A stretch of DNA of 32,723 nucleotides from JBMDXB01 sp048594975 (GTDB lineage: Bacteria; Acidobacteriota; Vicinamibacteria; Vicinamibacterales; 2-12-FULL-66-21). Each line of letters opens with the position of its first letter. The stretch's first letter is position 1. Shown piece by piece: positions 1 to 6,359 of the stretch. The notes beneath the pieces were generated by a model that worked only from the letters and a program-made list of their open reading frames with translations, was not told the DNA's origin and made no database searches. The position numbers and the translations under genes were made by a program. Location: assembly GCA_048594975.1 (NCBI GenBank), contig JBMDXQ010000107.1:1-32723 (forward strand). Direction: 5' to 3'.

Positions 1-315
1 GGAGCCGTGACGGTCCCGGCCGCCCCTGCTCTTCACTGGGTGGCGGACCTCCGGGACGGCCGTTACAGAAACCCGGTCCTGATCGGCCAGCCGCTCGTGC
101 ACCTTCGCGCCGCCGTGCGCGAGCGGGCGGAGTACTCCTTCAGCTACAGTCTCGACGGCCGCACGTTCACTCCTCTCGGCGGAAACCTGACCGCCAGGCC
201 GGGACGCTGGGTGGGTGCGAAGATCGGAGTGTTCGCCGCCGCGCTGCCGCATGCCACGCGCGCGGGTCACGCCGACGTCAGCCGCTTCCTCGTCGCCCGC
301 GCCGATGTACGTTAG
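1..315 (+). CDS. C-terminal fragment of a glycosidase-like protein (beta-xylosidase-type concanavalin-like domain)
   Basis: The reading frame is open to the left edge, so the true start lies outside the window; an in-frame GTG at 7 is probably internal. The visible 104 residues contain a stretch reading YSFSYSLDGRTFTPLGG followed by GRWVGAKIGVFAA. This resembles the C-terminal concanavalin A-like beta-sandwich seen after the catalytic propeller in GH43 beta-xylosidases and arabinofuranosidases, where it helps close the active site. The catalytic domain is not in view, so the substrate cannot be given. The stop codon overlaps the start of the next gene by 11 bases, which suggests translational coupling. 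The family assignment rests on one short motif region and is moderate. Confidence 0.6.
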   Translation, partial: GAVTVPAAPALHWVADLRDGRYRNPVLIGQPLVHLRAAVRERAEYSFSYSLDGRTFTPLGGNLTARPGRWVGAKIGVFAAALPHATRAGHADVSRFLVARADVR

Positions 316-745
316 CCGGACACCGTACCGGGCCGAGCGCATCTACGCGGCGGCGATCTACTGCTCCGACGGCCGGATCGGCGACCAGGTCGACGAGTTC
401 CTGCACCACGGCCTGGGGCTTCCGCGCTACGACCGCGTCGTCTGCCCCGGCGGGCCGGTCGCCTTGTCCGGCCGGCTGCTGGCCCTCTGGGACGCCCGCG
501 GCATCGAGGAACAGGTTCGATTCCTCGTGCAGGTCCACGACATCAAGACCGTCGTGCTCGTCGCGCACGAGGGCTGCGCCTACTACTCGCATCGCCTGGC
601 GCTGCCGGCCGAGCGGCTCGAGACGGAGCAGCATGCCGACCTGCTGAAAGCGGCGGACACCCTCTGCCGGCTGGCACCCGGCGTGACGGTCGCCCGCTAC
701 TTCGCCCGCCTCACGGCGGACGGCCTCGGTTTCGAGCCGGTCTGA
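305..745 (+). CDS. Small beta-carbonic anhydrase-like zinc protein
   Basis: This is a 146-residue protein. The ATG at 305 is chosen because it overlaps the upstream stop by 11 bases; the same frame extends further left but only as a shadow of that gene. It carries the beta-carbonic anhydrase signature: Cys20-x-Asp22-x-Arg24 (in YCSDGRIGD) and His88-x2-Cys91 (in VAHEGCAYY), which supply the Cys-His-Cys zinc site and the Asp-Arg pair. A glycine-rich loop (CPGGPVAL) sits between them. The protein is shorter than typical beta-carbonic anhydrases (about 200 residues) and lacks part of the usual helical insertions, so CO2 hydration is plausible but not certain. Coupling to a glycosidase gene is unusual and does not explain the role. 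Confidence 0.6.
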   Translation: MYVSRTPYRAERIYAAAIYCSDGRIGDQVDEFLHHGLGLPRYDRVVCPGGPVALSGRLLALWDARGIEEQVRFLVQVHDIKTVVLVAHEGCAYYSHRLALPAERLETEQHADLLKAADTLCRLAPGVTVARYFARLTADGLGFEPV

Positions 746-764
746 TCCCGCGGACCGGCGGGAT
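745..764 (+). terminator. Possible weak terminator hairpin after the carbonic anhydrase-like gene
   Basis: ATCCCGC (745-751) and GCGGGAT (758-764) form a 7-bp perfect stem with a 6-base loop directly at the stop codon of the preceding gene. The following bases are pyrimidine-rich (CCCTCTCCTT) but not a true T-run, so this is only a candidate. The next 70 bases up to the LysR gene are distinctly A+T-rich for this genome and probably contain its promoter. Confidence 0.3.
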
Positions 765-833
765 ACCCTCTCCTTATGAAAGAATTGAACTCATGAATTT
801 GACTTATAGTCGCGGTCGCCCGTACAGTTGGCA

Positions 834-1871
834 ATGGACCTGCGACAACTGGAAATCCTCCGTGCGGTTGCCGAGTCCGGGTCCTTCACCGCGGCCGGCC
901 GGCAGCTGCATCTCTCGCAATCGGCGGTCAGCCGGCAGATACTCCTGCTCGAAGACGAGCTGAACGAGCAGCTCTTCCTGCGCATCGGCCGCAAGATCCG
1001 GATCACGCCCGCCGGCGCCACGCTGCTGCGACTGAGCCAGCGTGTGATCGACGACATCGAAGAAACGCGCGCCGGCATCCTCGAGGGGCAGCAGACGCTC
1101 AACGGCTCGCTGCGCATCGTCGGGGGCATGACGGTGTGCCTCTACGTCATCCCGCCGCTGCTGAAGGAGTACCGCCGGCTGCACCCCAACGTGGAAGTGC
1201 GGGTGACGCCGGGGGCGACGCCGCGGCTGATTCGCCGCCTGCGATCCGGCGCCGCCGATCTCGGACTGCTCACGCTGCCGGTCGACGATCCGAACCTCGT
1301 CGCCGTGCCGGTGATGCGCGAGGAGCTGCTCATCGCGACCGCACCGCAACACCCCCTGGCGCGCCGCCGGCAGGTCACGCCGTCCGACCTGGTGCGGCAG
1401 CCGTTCGTGCTCTTCGAGTCCGGCTCCAACACCCGGAAATCGATCGACGAGTTCTTCGCCCGCGAGCAGGTGAATCCGAGAATCGTCACCGAGACGGAGA
1501 ACGTGGAGATCATCAAGGCACTGGTGCGAATCGGGATGGGGATCACGATCATCCCCTACCAGGCGGTCGCGCGCGAAGTGCGGGCGGGAACGCTGTGCTG
1601 TGCGCGCATCGCCGGCCAGCAGCTGGTGCGCGACACCGGCTGGGTGTACCTGCGATCGGCGCGCGTGCCCCGCGCCGTGCAGGCGATGATGCAGACGCTC
1701 GAAACGCTTCGCCCGCGGCTCAAGCTGCCGCCGGCCACCCCGGGCCCCGGGGCGGGGCCCGCGAGCCCGGATGCCGCCGCCGCGGAGGGCGCGGAGATGT
1801 CGCGGGCGCCGCAGCCGCCCCTCAGCGTCGAGCCGGGCGCGGTCCCGGCTTCGTCACCGGCCCGGGAATGA
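834..1871 (+). CDS. LysR-family transcriptional regulator (CysB/CbbR-like)
   Basis: This is a 345-residue regulator. The first 60 residues form the winged helix-turn-helix (LEILRAVAESGSFTAAGRQL, then SQSAVSRQI), followed by the linker helix and a periplasmic-binding-protein-like effector domain of about residues 90-295. I prefer the ATG at 834 over an in-frame TTG at 828 because the DNA-binding domain starts at MDLRQLE; no clear ribosome-binding site is visible. The last 45 residues are a Pro/Ala/Gly-rich low-complexity tail. It sits directly upstream of, and on the same strand as, a siroheme and sulfite reductase operon, so by analogy with CysB and CysL it may control sulfur assimilation. 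The A+T-rich segment at 763-833 could hold its own operator. Effector and targets are inferred from position only. Confidence 0.88.
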   Translation: MDLRQLEILRAVAESGSFTAAGRQLHLSQSAVSRQILLLEDELNEQLFLRIGRKIRITPAGATLLRLSQRVIDDIEETRAGILEGQQTLNGSLRIVGGMTVCLYVIPPLLKEYRRLHPNVEVRVTPGATPRLIRRLRSGAADLGLLTLPVDDPNLVAVPVMREELLIATAPQHPLARRRQVTPSDLVRQPFVLFESGSNTRKSIDEFFAREQVNPRIVTETENVEIIKALVRIGMGITIIPYQAVAREVRAGTLCCARIAGQQLVRDTGWVYLRSARVPRAVQAMMQTLETLRPRLKLPPATPGPGAGPASPDAAAAEGAEMSRAPQPPLSVEPGAVPASSPARE

Positions 1872-1941
1872 CCGGTTCGCGAGCCGCGACCCATCCGCCG
1901 CACGCGGGATCGTCATCAGTTCGTGCATCAGGGGGACCGGG

Positions 1942-1971
1942 TTGACAGCCTCCCACGTTCATCGGTAGTCT
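1942..1971 (+). promoter_or_regulatory. Sigma70-type promoter for the cysteine leader and siroheme/sulfite operon
   Basis: A perfect -35 hexamer TTGACA lies at 1942-1947. After an 18-base spacer comes TAGTCT (1966-1971) as a -10 element. Six bases later is the GTG at 1978, exactly where transcription would be expected to begin, so the first codon of the leader peptide would be at or next to the RNA 5' end. The -35 match is strong and the -10 match moderate. The start site itself is inferred from spacing. Confidence 0.65.
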
Positions 1972-1977
1972 GCCGCT

Positions 1978-2058
1978 GTGACGCGCGTCGTCGCCTGCAC
2001 CTGCGCCTGTTGTTGTCCGGTGGCCTGTGGCCGCCCGGCCGGGGTGTTGCTCTCATGA
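1978..2058 (+). CDS. Cysteine-rich leader peptide (attenuator), probably leaderless
   Basis: This is a 26-codon reading frame, GTG to TGA. Its product begins MTRVVACTCACCCPVACG and has six cysteines, at positions 7, 9, 11, 12, 13 and 17; three are consecutive (TGT TGT TGT, 2008-2016). No Shine-Dalgarno sequence is available because the predicted RNA starts at the GTG. The stop is 38 bases before a strong intrinsic terminator, and the first gene downstream makes the siroheme needed for sulfite reduction. This arrangement matches amino-acid attenuation: a ribosome stalled for lack of Cys-tRNA would favour readthrough. Leaderless poly-cysteine short ORFs that control cysteine genes are known from mycobacteria; no homology is claimed. 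It is unlikely to be a stable functional protein. Confidence 0.75.
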   Translation: MTRVVACTCACCCPVACGRPAGVLLS

Positions 2059-2096
2059 CGCGCTGATTCTCTCGCTCCAGCGTTGCACCAGATCGC

Positions 2097-2133
2097 AGCC
2101 CGGCGGGCCCAGGCCCTCCGGGCTTTTTCTTTT
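2097..2133 (+). terminator. Intrinsic terminator of the cysteine attenuator
   Basis: AGCCCGG (2097-2103) pairs perfectly with CCGGGCT (2118-2124). Inside this, GGGC (2105-2108) pairs with GCCC (2113-2116) around a 4-base loop, giving an 11-bp G+C-rich stem with one C/T mismatch. The run TTTTCTTTT follows at 2125-2133. It lies between the Cys-rich leader peptide and the ATG of the first structural gene, so it can only serve as a conditional terminator. A competing 6-bp pairing exists between GCCGGG (2038-2043, inside the leader reading frame) and CCCGGC (2099-2104, the left arm of the terminator). That pairing would act as an antiterminator when the ribosome stalls upstream. Confidence 0.8.
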
Positions 2134-2151
2134 CTGCGCAGGACAACGAAC

Positions 2152-2742
2152 ATGAGTGCTCTCTTTCCCGTCTTCCTCAAGCTCGCCGGCCGCCGCGTGC
2201 TGCTCGTCGGCGGCGGCCGCGTCGCGGCCGGGAAACTGCGCGCGCTTCTCGACGCGGGAGCGCGCGTCACGGTGGTCGCCCCGTCGATCACCGCCGAGAT
2301 CGCCGCGGCACCGGCCAGACTTGCCCGGCGCCCCTTTTCGCCGAAAGACCTCAACGGCGTTTGGTTCGTCGTCGCAGCCGCCCCGCCGGAGGTCAACCGC
2401 GAGGTCGCGTTCTGCGCGGAGCAGCGCGGCATCTTCGTGAACGCCGTCGACGACGTCCGCAACGCCAGCGCGTACCTCGGCGGCGTGTTGCGGCGCGACG
2501 GCGTGACGGTTGCGGTCTCGACCGACGGCGTAGCGCCGGCGCTCGCCGGGTTGCTGCGCGAGGGCCTCGACGCGCTCCTGCCGCGGGACCTCGATGCGTG
2601 GATATCGTGCGCCGTCGAGACGCGCGCGCGCTGGCTCGCCGCGCGCGTCCCGATGTCGGCACGACGTCCGCTGCTGCTCGAAGCGCTCGTGTCGCTCTAC
2701 GCGTCGCGGCCGCGCGCGGCTGACGGGGGGACCGGCACGTGA
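2152..2742 (+). CDS. Precorrin-2 dehydrogenase / sirohydrochlorin ferrochelatase (siroheme synthase N-domain)
   Basis: This 196-residue protein corresponds to the N-terminal half of CysG or to yeast Met8. It oxidises precorrin-2 to sirohydrochlorin with NAD and inserts iron to make siroheme. The N-terminus has the Rossmann motif VGGGRVAAGKLRALL (residues about 19-33) with TVVAPS at the end of the second strand. The conserved region VNAVDDVRNASAYLGG holds the Asp used in both reactions, followed by VAVSTDGVAPALAG. The start is ATG 2152, preceded by AGGAC at 2140-2144; the frame extends further left but into the terminator. The 3' end overlaps the next gene by 4 bases (GTGA). In many bacteria this domain is fused to the methyltransferase; here the two are separate, coupled genes. 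Confidence 0.9.
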   Translation: MSALFPVFLKLAGRRVLLVGGGRVAAGKLRALLDAGARVTVVAPSITAEIAAAPARLARRPFSPKDLNGVWFVVAAAPPEVNREVAFCAEQRGIFVNAVDDVRNASAYLGGVLRRDGVTVAVSTDGVAPALAGLLREGLDALLPRDLDAWISCAVETRARWLAARVPMSARRPLLLEALVSLYASRPRAADGGTGT

Positions 2743-3554
2743 CCCGACGCCTCGAGCACACGCACCCGCTGTCGGCCGGTGCGGCCGGGCGTGGATCCGT
2801 TGCCCTCGTCGGCGCGGGTCCGGGCGCTCCGGATCTTCTGACGCGTCGGGCCGCCGACCGGCTCGCAGCGGCCGACCTGGTCCTCTACGACGCGCTGGTG
2901 GACCGGCGGGCGCTGGACCTGGCGCCGCGCGCGCGGCGCGTGTTCGTCGGCAAGCGCGCCGGCCGGCCCTCGGTGTCGCAGGCCTTCATCAACCGGCTGA
3001 TGGTGCGCGCGGCGCGCCGCGGCATGCGGGTCGTACGGCTGAAGGGCGGGGACCCGTTCGTGTTCGGGCGCGGCGGCGAGGAAGCGCTCGCGTTGAGCGC
3101 CGCCGGTATCCCTTGCGAAGTGGTGCCCGGCGTCACTTCCGCCGTGGCCGCCCCTGCGCTCGCGGGCGTCCCGGTGACGCACCGCGGAATCGCCTCTGCG
3201 TTCGTGGTCGTCTCCGGCCACGCGGAGCAGGGTTATCGCGCGGTCCTCGCGAGCCTCGCCCCGCTGTCGGCCACCGTCATCGTGATGATGGGGCTCGGCC
3301 GGATCTCCGAGATCGCGAGGCTGATGATCGCGAAGGGCTGGCCGCGATCCACGCCGGTCGCCGTCGCGGCTGGCGCCTCGACCGCGCAGGGGACGGCATG
3401 GACGACAACGCTGGCGGGCGTGCGCGAGCGCATCGACGCCGGCGACGGCGACGCGCCGGCCACGATCGTGATCGGCAGGGTCGTCGCCCTGCGCGCCGTC
3501 CTGGCGGCGTGCGAGGCGCAGCGAGGAAGCCATGATCAGAACCGCACAGCCTGA
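2739..3554 (+). CDS. cobA: Uroporphyrinogen-III C-methyltransferase (SUMT)
   Basis: This 271-residue enzyme transfers two methyl groups from SAM to uroporphyrinogen III to give precorrin-2, the precursor of siroheme. Family motifs appear in order: VGAGPGAPDLLT near residue 25, LVLYDALV, VFVGKRAGRPSVSQ with the following INRLM, RLKGGDPFVFGRGGEE, VVPGVTSA and PVTHRG. About 20 extra residues precede the first motif. The start is a GTG inside the stop region of the preceding gene (4-base overlap), and the 3' end overlaps the reductase gene by 23 bases, so all three are likely translated from one message. Cobalamin synthesis could also use the product, but no other cobalamin gene is present, and the neighbours point to siroheme. 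Confidence 0.93.
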   Translation: MTRRLEHTHPLSAGAAGRGSVALVGAGPGAPDLLTRRAADRLAAADLVLYDALVDRRALDLAPRARRVFVGKRAGRPSVSQAFINRLMVRAARRGMRVVRLKGGDPFVFGRGGEEALALSAAGIPCEVVPGVTSAVAAPALAGVPVTHRGIASAFVVVSGHAEQGYRAVLASLAPLSATVIVMMGLGRISEIARLMIAKGWPRSTPVAVAAGASTAQGTAWTTTLAGVRERIDAGDGDAPATIVIGRVVALRAVLAACEAQRGSHDQNRTA

Positions 3555-5382
3555 CGCAATCTCCGTCAGCGGGCGCGCACGCCTGTCGTTCGCGGACGAA
3601 GCGGAGATCGACGAGTTCGTAGCCGTCCTGCGCCGCTTCGAGTGCGGCCAGATCACGCCCGATGAGTGGCGCGTCTTCCGGCTCGTTCGCGGCACCTACG
3701 GGCAGCGGCAGACCGACGACGCCCAGATGCTGCGCGTGAAGGTGCCGCAGGGGGTCCTCTCGCCGGCGCAGCTCGAGGCGCTCGCGGATGTCGCCGGGCG
3801 CTATTCGCGCGGCTTCGCACACCTGACCACGCGGCAGAACGTCCAGTTCCATTTCGTGCGGCTGCACGACGTCGAGCCGGCGATGCGCCGCCTCGCCGAG
3901 GCGGGGCTGACGACGAGAGAGGCGTGCGGCAACTCGGTCCGCAACATCACGGCCTGCCCCTACGCCGGCGTGGCGCGCGAGGAGGCCTTCGACGTCACCC
4001 CCTACGCGGAAGCGCTGACGCGTTACCTGCTGCGACACCCGCTCAGCTCGACGCTGCCGCGCAAGTTCAAAATCGCCTTCGAGGGCTGCCCGGAAGACCA
4101 CGTCGCCGCGGGGATCAACGACATCGGATGGCAGGCCCGGATCGAAGCGAGTCCGGGCCGCGTGCGCCACGGGTTCCGCGTCAGCGTCGCCGGCGGGACC
4201 TCCACGCTGACGCGCGCGGGGCACCTGCTCTACGAGTTCCTCCCGGCAGGGGACGTCCTCGATCTCTCGGAGGCCATCCTGCGGGTATTCCACCGGCTGG
4301 GTGATTACCAGCACAAGCAGCGCAACCGCATGAAGTTCCTCGTCAAGTCCCTCGGGTGGGATCGCTTCCGGGCCGAGATCGAGGACGAACTGCGGCGGGT
4401 GCGTGCGGCGGGCGGAGCGCGCCTGCCGTTCGACCCCGACACCCCGCCCGTGGAGGTGGCCCCGGACCGGGATCGCCCCGCCGCCCTGCCGGTGGCGGCG
4501 ATTGCGCGGCTCGCGGCCTCGACGACGCTCAAAGGTCCGGGCGTCCTGCCGGTGATCGAAGCGCAGGATGGGACCCCCGCCGCATTCATGCGCTGGGCGG
4601 CGACGAACGTGAAGGCGCAGAAGCAGGAGGGCTACGCCGTGGTCGTGGCCACGACGCTGCTCGGGGATCTCACCGCGGCGCAGATGCGCGTCATCGGGCG
4701 CTTCGCTGCCGCGTTCGGCGACGGCGTAGTGCGCACCACCGCGGATCAGAACCTGCTGTTCCGATGGGTGCGGGCACGCGACGTCGGGGCGATCTATCGC
4801 AGCCTCGCCGCCGCCGGTCTCGGGCGCCCCGGTGCGGGAACGCTCGCCGACGTCACCAGCTGCCCGGGCGCCGAGTCCTGCCGCCTGGCCGTGACCCAGT
4901 CGCGCGGCCTCGGGCGGCTGCTGGCCGACCACCTGCGCGAACGGCCGGCGCTCGCCGCCGCCGTTCCCGGCCTCGACATCAAGATCAGCGGGTGCCCGAA
5001 CGGCTGCGGCCAGCACCACATCGCGGGCATCGGCTTCCAGGGCAGCCTGCGCAAGATCGGCGGCAGGCCGGCGCCACACTATTTCGTGATGGTCGGAGGC
5101 GGCACGCGCGAACAGCAGGTGACCTTCGGCCGTCACGCCGCGACCATCCCAGCGCGGCGCGCAACGGAGGCCGTCGAACGCCTCGTGGCCCTCTATCAGC
5201 GTGATGCCGAACCCGGGGAGTCAGCGCTCGCCTATTTCCGCCGGGTGGATGTCGCAGTGGTGAAGGCTGCCCTCGCCGGCCTCGAGCTCTCCCCCGCCTC
5301 GGCGGCGCCTGAGGACTTCGTCGATCTCGCCGAGGACCACACGTTCACGCCCGAAGTCATGGACGGCGAATGCGCCACCTGA
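3532..5382 (+). CDS. sir: Assimilatory sulfite (or nitrite) reductase, siroheme/4Fe-4S, ferredoxin type
   Basis: This 616-residue enzyme has the duplicated NiR/SiR fold: a ferredoxin-like half domain (about 50-115), a siroheme domain (about 120-290), a second half domain (about 335-400) and a cluster domain (about 410-560). The siroheme-linked 4Fe-4S ligands are present as Cys444-x5-Cys450 (in CPGAESC) and Cys488-x3-Cys492 (in CPNGC). Substrate and siroheme residues are visible in TTRQNVQ, NSVRNITACP and the Lys-x-Lys of PRKFKIAFEGCP. ATG 3532 follows GAGGAAG. Sequence alone separates sulfite from nitrite reductases poorly, but a cysteine-coding attenuator in front of the operon favours sulfite to sulfide reduction for cysteine synthesis. 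The C-terminus ends in GECAT, with an extra cysteine of unknown use. Confidence 0.9.
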   Translation: MIRTAQPDAISVSGRARLSFADEAEIDEFVAVLRRFECGQITPDEWRVFRLVRGTYGQRQTDDAQMLRVKVPQGVLSPAQLEALADVAGRYSRGFAHLTTRQNVQFHFVRLHDVEPAMRRLAEAGLTTREACGNSVRNITACPYAGVAREEAFDVTPYAEALTRYLLRHPLSSTLPRKFKIAFEGCPEDHVAAGINDIGWQARIEASPGRVRHGFRVSVAGGTSTLTRAGHLLYEFLPAGDVLDLSEAILRVFHRLGDYQHKQRNRMKFLVKSLGWDRFRAEIEDELRRVRAAGGARLPFDPDTPPVEVAPDRDRPAALPVAAIARLAASTTLKGPGVLPVIEAQDGTPAAFMRWAATNVKAQKQEGYAVVVATTLLGDLTAAQMRVIGRFAAAFGDGVVRTTADQNLLFRWVRARDVGAIYRSLAAAGLGRPGAGTLADVTSCPGAESCRLAVTQSRGLGRLLADHLRERPALAAAVPGLDIKISGCPNGCGQHHIAGIGFQGSLRKIGGRPAPHYFVMVGGGTREQQVTFGRHAATIPARRATEAVERLVALYQRDAEPGESALAYFRRVDVAVVKAALAGLELSPASAAPEDFVDLAEDHTFTPEVMDGECAT

Positions 5383-5417
5383 TCCCTGATGGCTCATCCT
5401 GGATCGCCGATCCCGGG

Positions 5418-5514
5418 TCCCTGATCGAGAATCCCTCGTCGATTCGGATCCAGGATTCACGATGAACGATTCCGGATCCGGGATTCAGGATTATTCAGGA
5501 TCAGCGATCAGGGA
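5418..5514. repeat. Degenerate direct and inverted repeats at a convergent gene junction
   Basis: The gap between the reductase and the minus-strand PKD-like gene is built of variants of ATCCnGGATTC and CCCTGATC. A 19-20 base unit occurs twice in direct orientation (5440-5458 and 5467-5486; it contains CGATTC, GGATCC and GGATTC). TCCCTGATCG at 5418-5427 is the exact reverse complement of 5505-5514. The last residues of the PKD-like protein (SLIPDR) are encoded by the repeat. The element could fold in RNA from either strand and act as a bidirectional terminator, but there is no T-run. Confidence 0.55.
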
Positions 5515-6088
5515 TGAGGGATTGCTTGATTTCGATCCTGACGCGTCCTTCCCCCCGGCAGGGCTCCTGCGTCCCGGCGTGGATCTCGTAGGTGCCGACC
5601 TTCGGGTACGTGTGGGTCACCTTCGCGGGCAGCTTCAGGTCGTGTTTCTCCGACCGCCCGTCGCCGAAATCGACGACCACGCTGCACGCGCCCTGACCGT
5701 CGATCGTCACGACGACGGCCGGCTCGGTTGCCGACGCGAGCTCCGCGCTGACACGCCAGATCCCGCGCTCGATCGCGCGCACGTCGATGCGTGCGCGCGC
5801 CACGCCCTCGCACGGCGCTTCGGGCGTAGCGACGACGTCGTAGGCCTTGCCGCTGGCGAACTCGTGCCGCAGCTGGTCGGGAAGATCCGCCGTCCGCTGC
5901 TCTCGCTGTCCGTCCCCGAAGTCGATCGTGTAGCTGCAGCGCCCGCTGCCGTCAATCGCAATCAGGATTCCGCCGCCCTCCTCGACCGTGGCCGGACGGA
6001 AGTCGATGCGAGTGATCCGGGGTCTCTCCTGGACGGCGCCCGCGGCGAGCGCAGGCACCAGCAGAAACGCGAGCGTGGCGAGTCTCAT
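5501..6088 (-). CDS. Small exported protein with two PKD-like beta-sandwich units
   Basis: This 195-residue protein starts with a clear signal peptide (MRLATLAFLLVPALAAGAVQ). The mature part has two related halves. The first contains CSYTIDFGDGQREQ and ends near YDVVATPEAPC; the second contains CSVVVDFGDGRSEKHD and then THTYPKVGTYEIHA. DFGDG, HxY and a following GTYEI are hallmarks of PKD-type immunoglobulin-like domains, which usually serve adhesion or carbohydrate contact at the cell surface. A pair of cysteines recurs in each half and may form disulfides. It is transcribed toward the sulfite reductase gene and appears to be a single-gene unit. No enzymatic motif is seen. The stop falls in intergenic repeat sequence, so the C-terminus may have been altered by it. 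Confidence 0.75.
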   Translation of the reverse strand: MRLATLAFLLVPALAAGAVQERPRITRIDFRPATVEEGGGILIAIDGSGRCSYTIDFGDGQREQRTADLPDQLRHEFASGKAYDVVATPEAPCEGVARARIDVRAIERGIWRVSAELASATEPAVVVTIDGQGACSVVVDFGDGRSEKHDLKLPAKVTHTYPKVGTYEIHAGTQEPCRGEGRVRIEIKQSLIPDR

Positions 6089-6359
6089 GACAGCCTCCCT
6101 GCCGGCGCGGTCGGGCGCCTCCTAGCCCGGCAGCCAAACGGCCGGGCCGCTGCTCCGGGCCGCTTCTCAAGGTGCCAGTTCGATGCCAGTGGTGCGGCGG
6201 TTCTTGCATCGTCGAGGCAGTCTCTCCGGGATCCGCCAGCATCAGGCCTGCTTTTCATTCCATTCACCGGCGGAATCCCGGCACAGACGAGAATCCGGCT
6301 GCAGCCGCCGTCCCCGCCGCCACTCAGGCCGGGGGGTGGCCCCGCCGGGGAGGTCTGAC

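Noticed and set aside
785..810. TTGAAC and TATAGT as a promoter for the LysR gene
   Set aside because: The spacer is only 14 bases; the region is A+T-rich and likely regulatory, but I cannot name the hexamers.
2061..2082. CGCTG/CAGCG hairpin between leader peptide and terminator as a riboswitch
   Set aside because: It is only a 5-bp stem with a 12-base loop; no SAM or other riboswitch core is visible, and the Cys codons give a better explanation.
6183..6359. An N-terminal extension of citrate synthase in the same frame
   Set aside because: It is His/Arg/Ser-rich, has no coding character, and a strong ribosome-binding site precedes ATG 6360.
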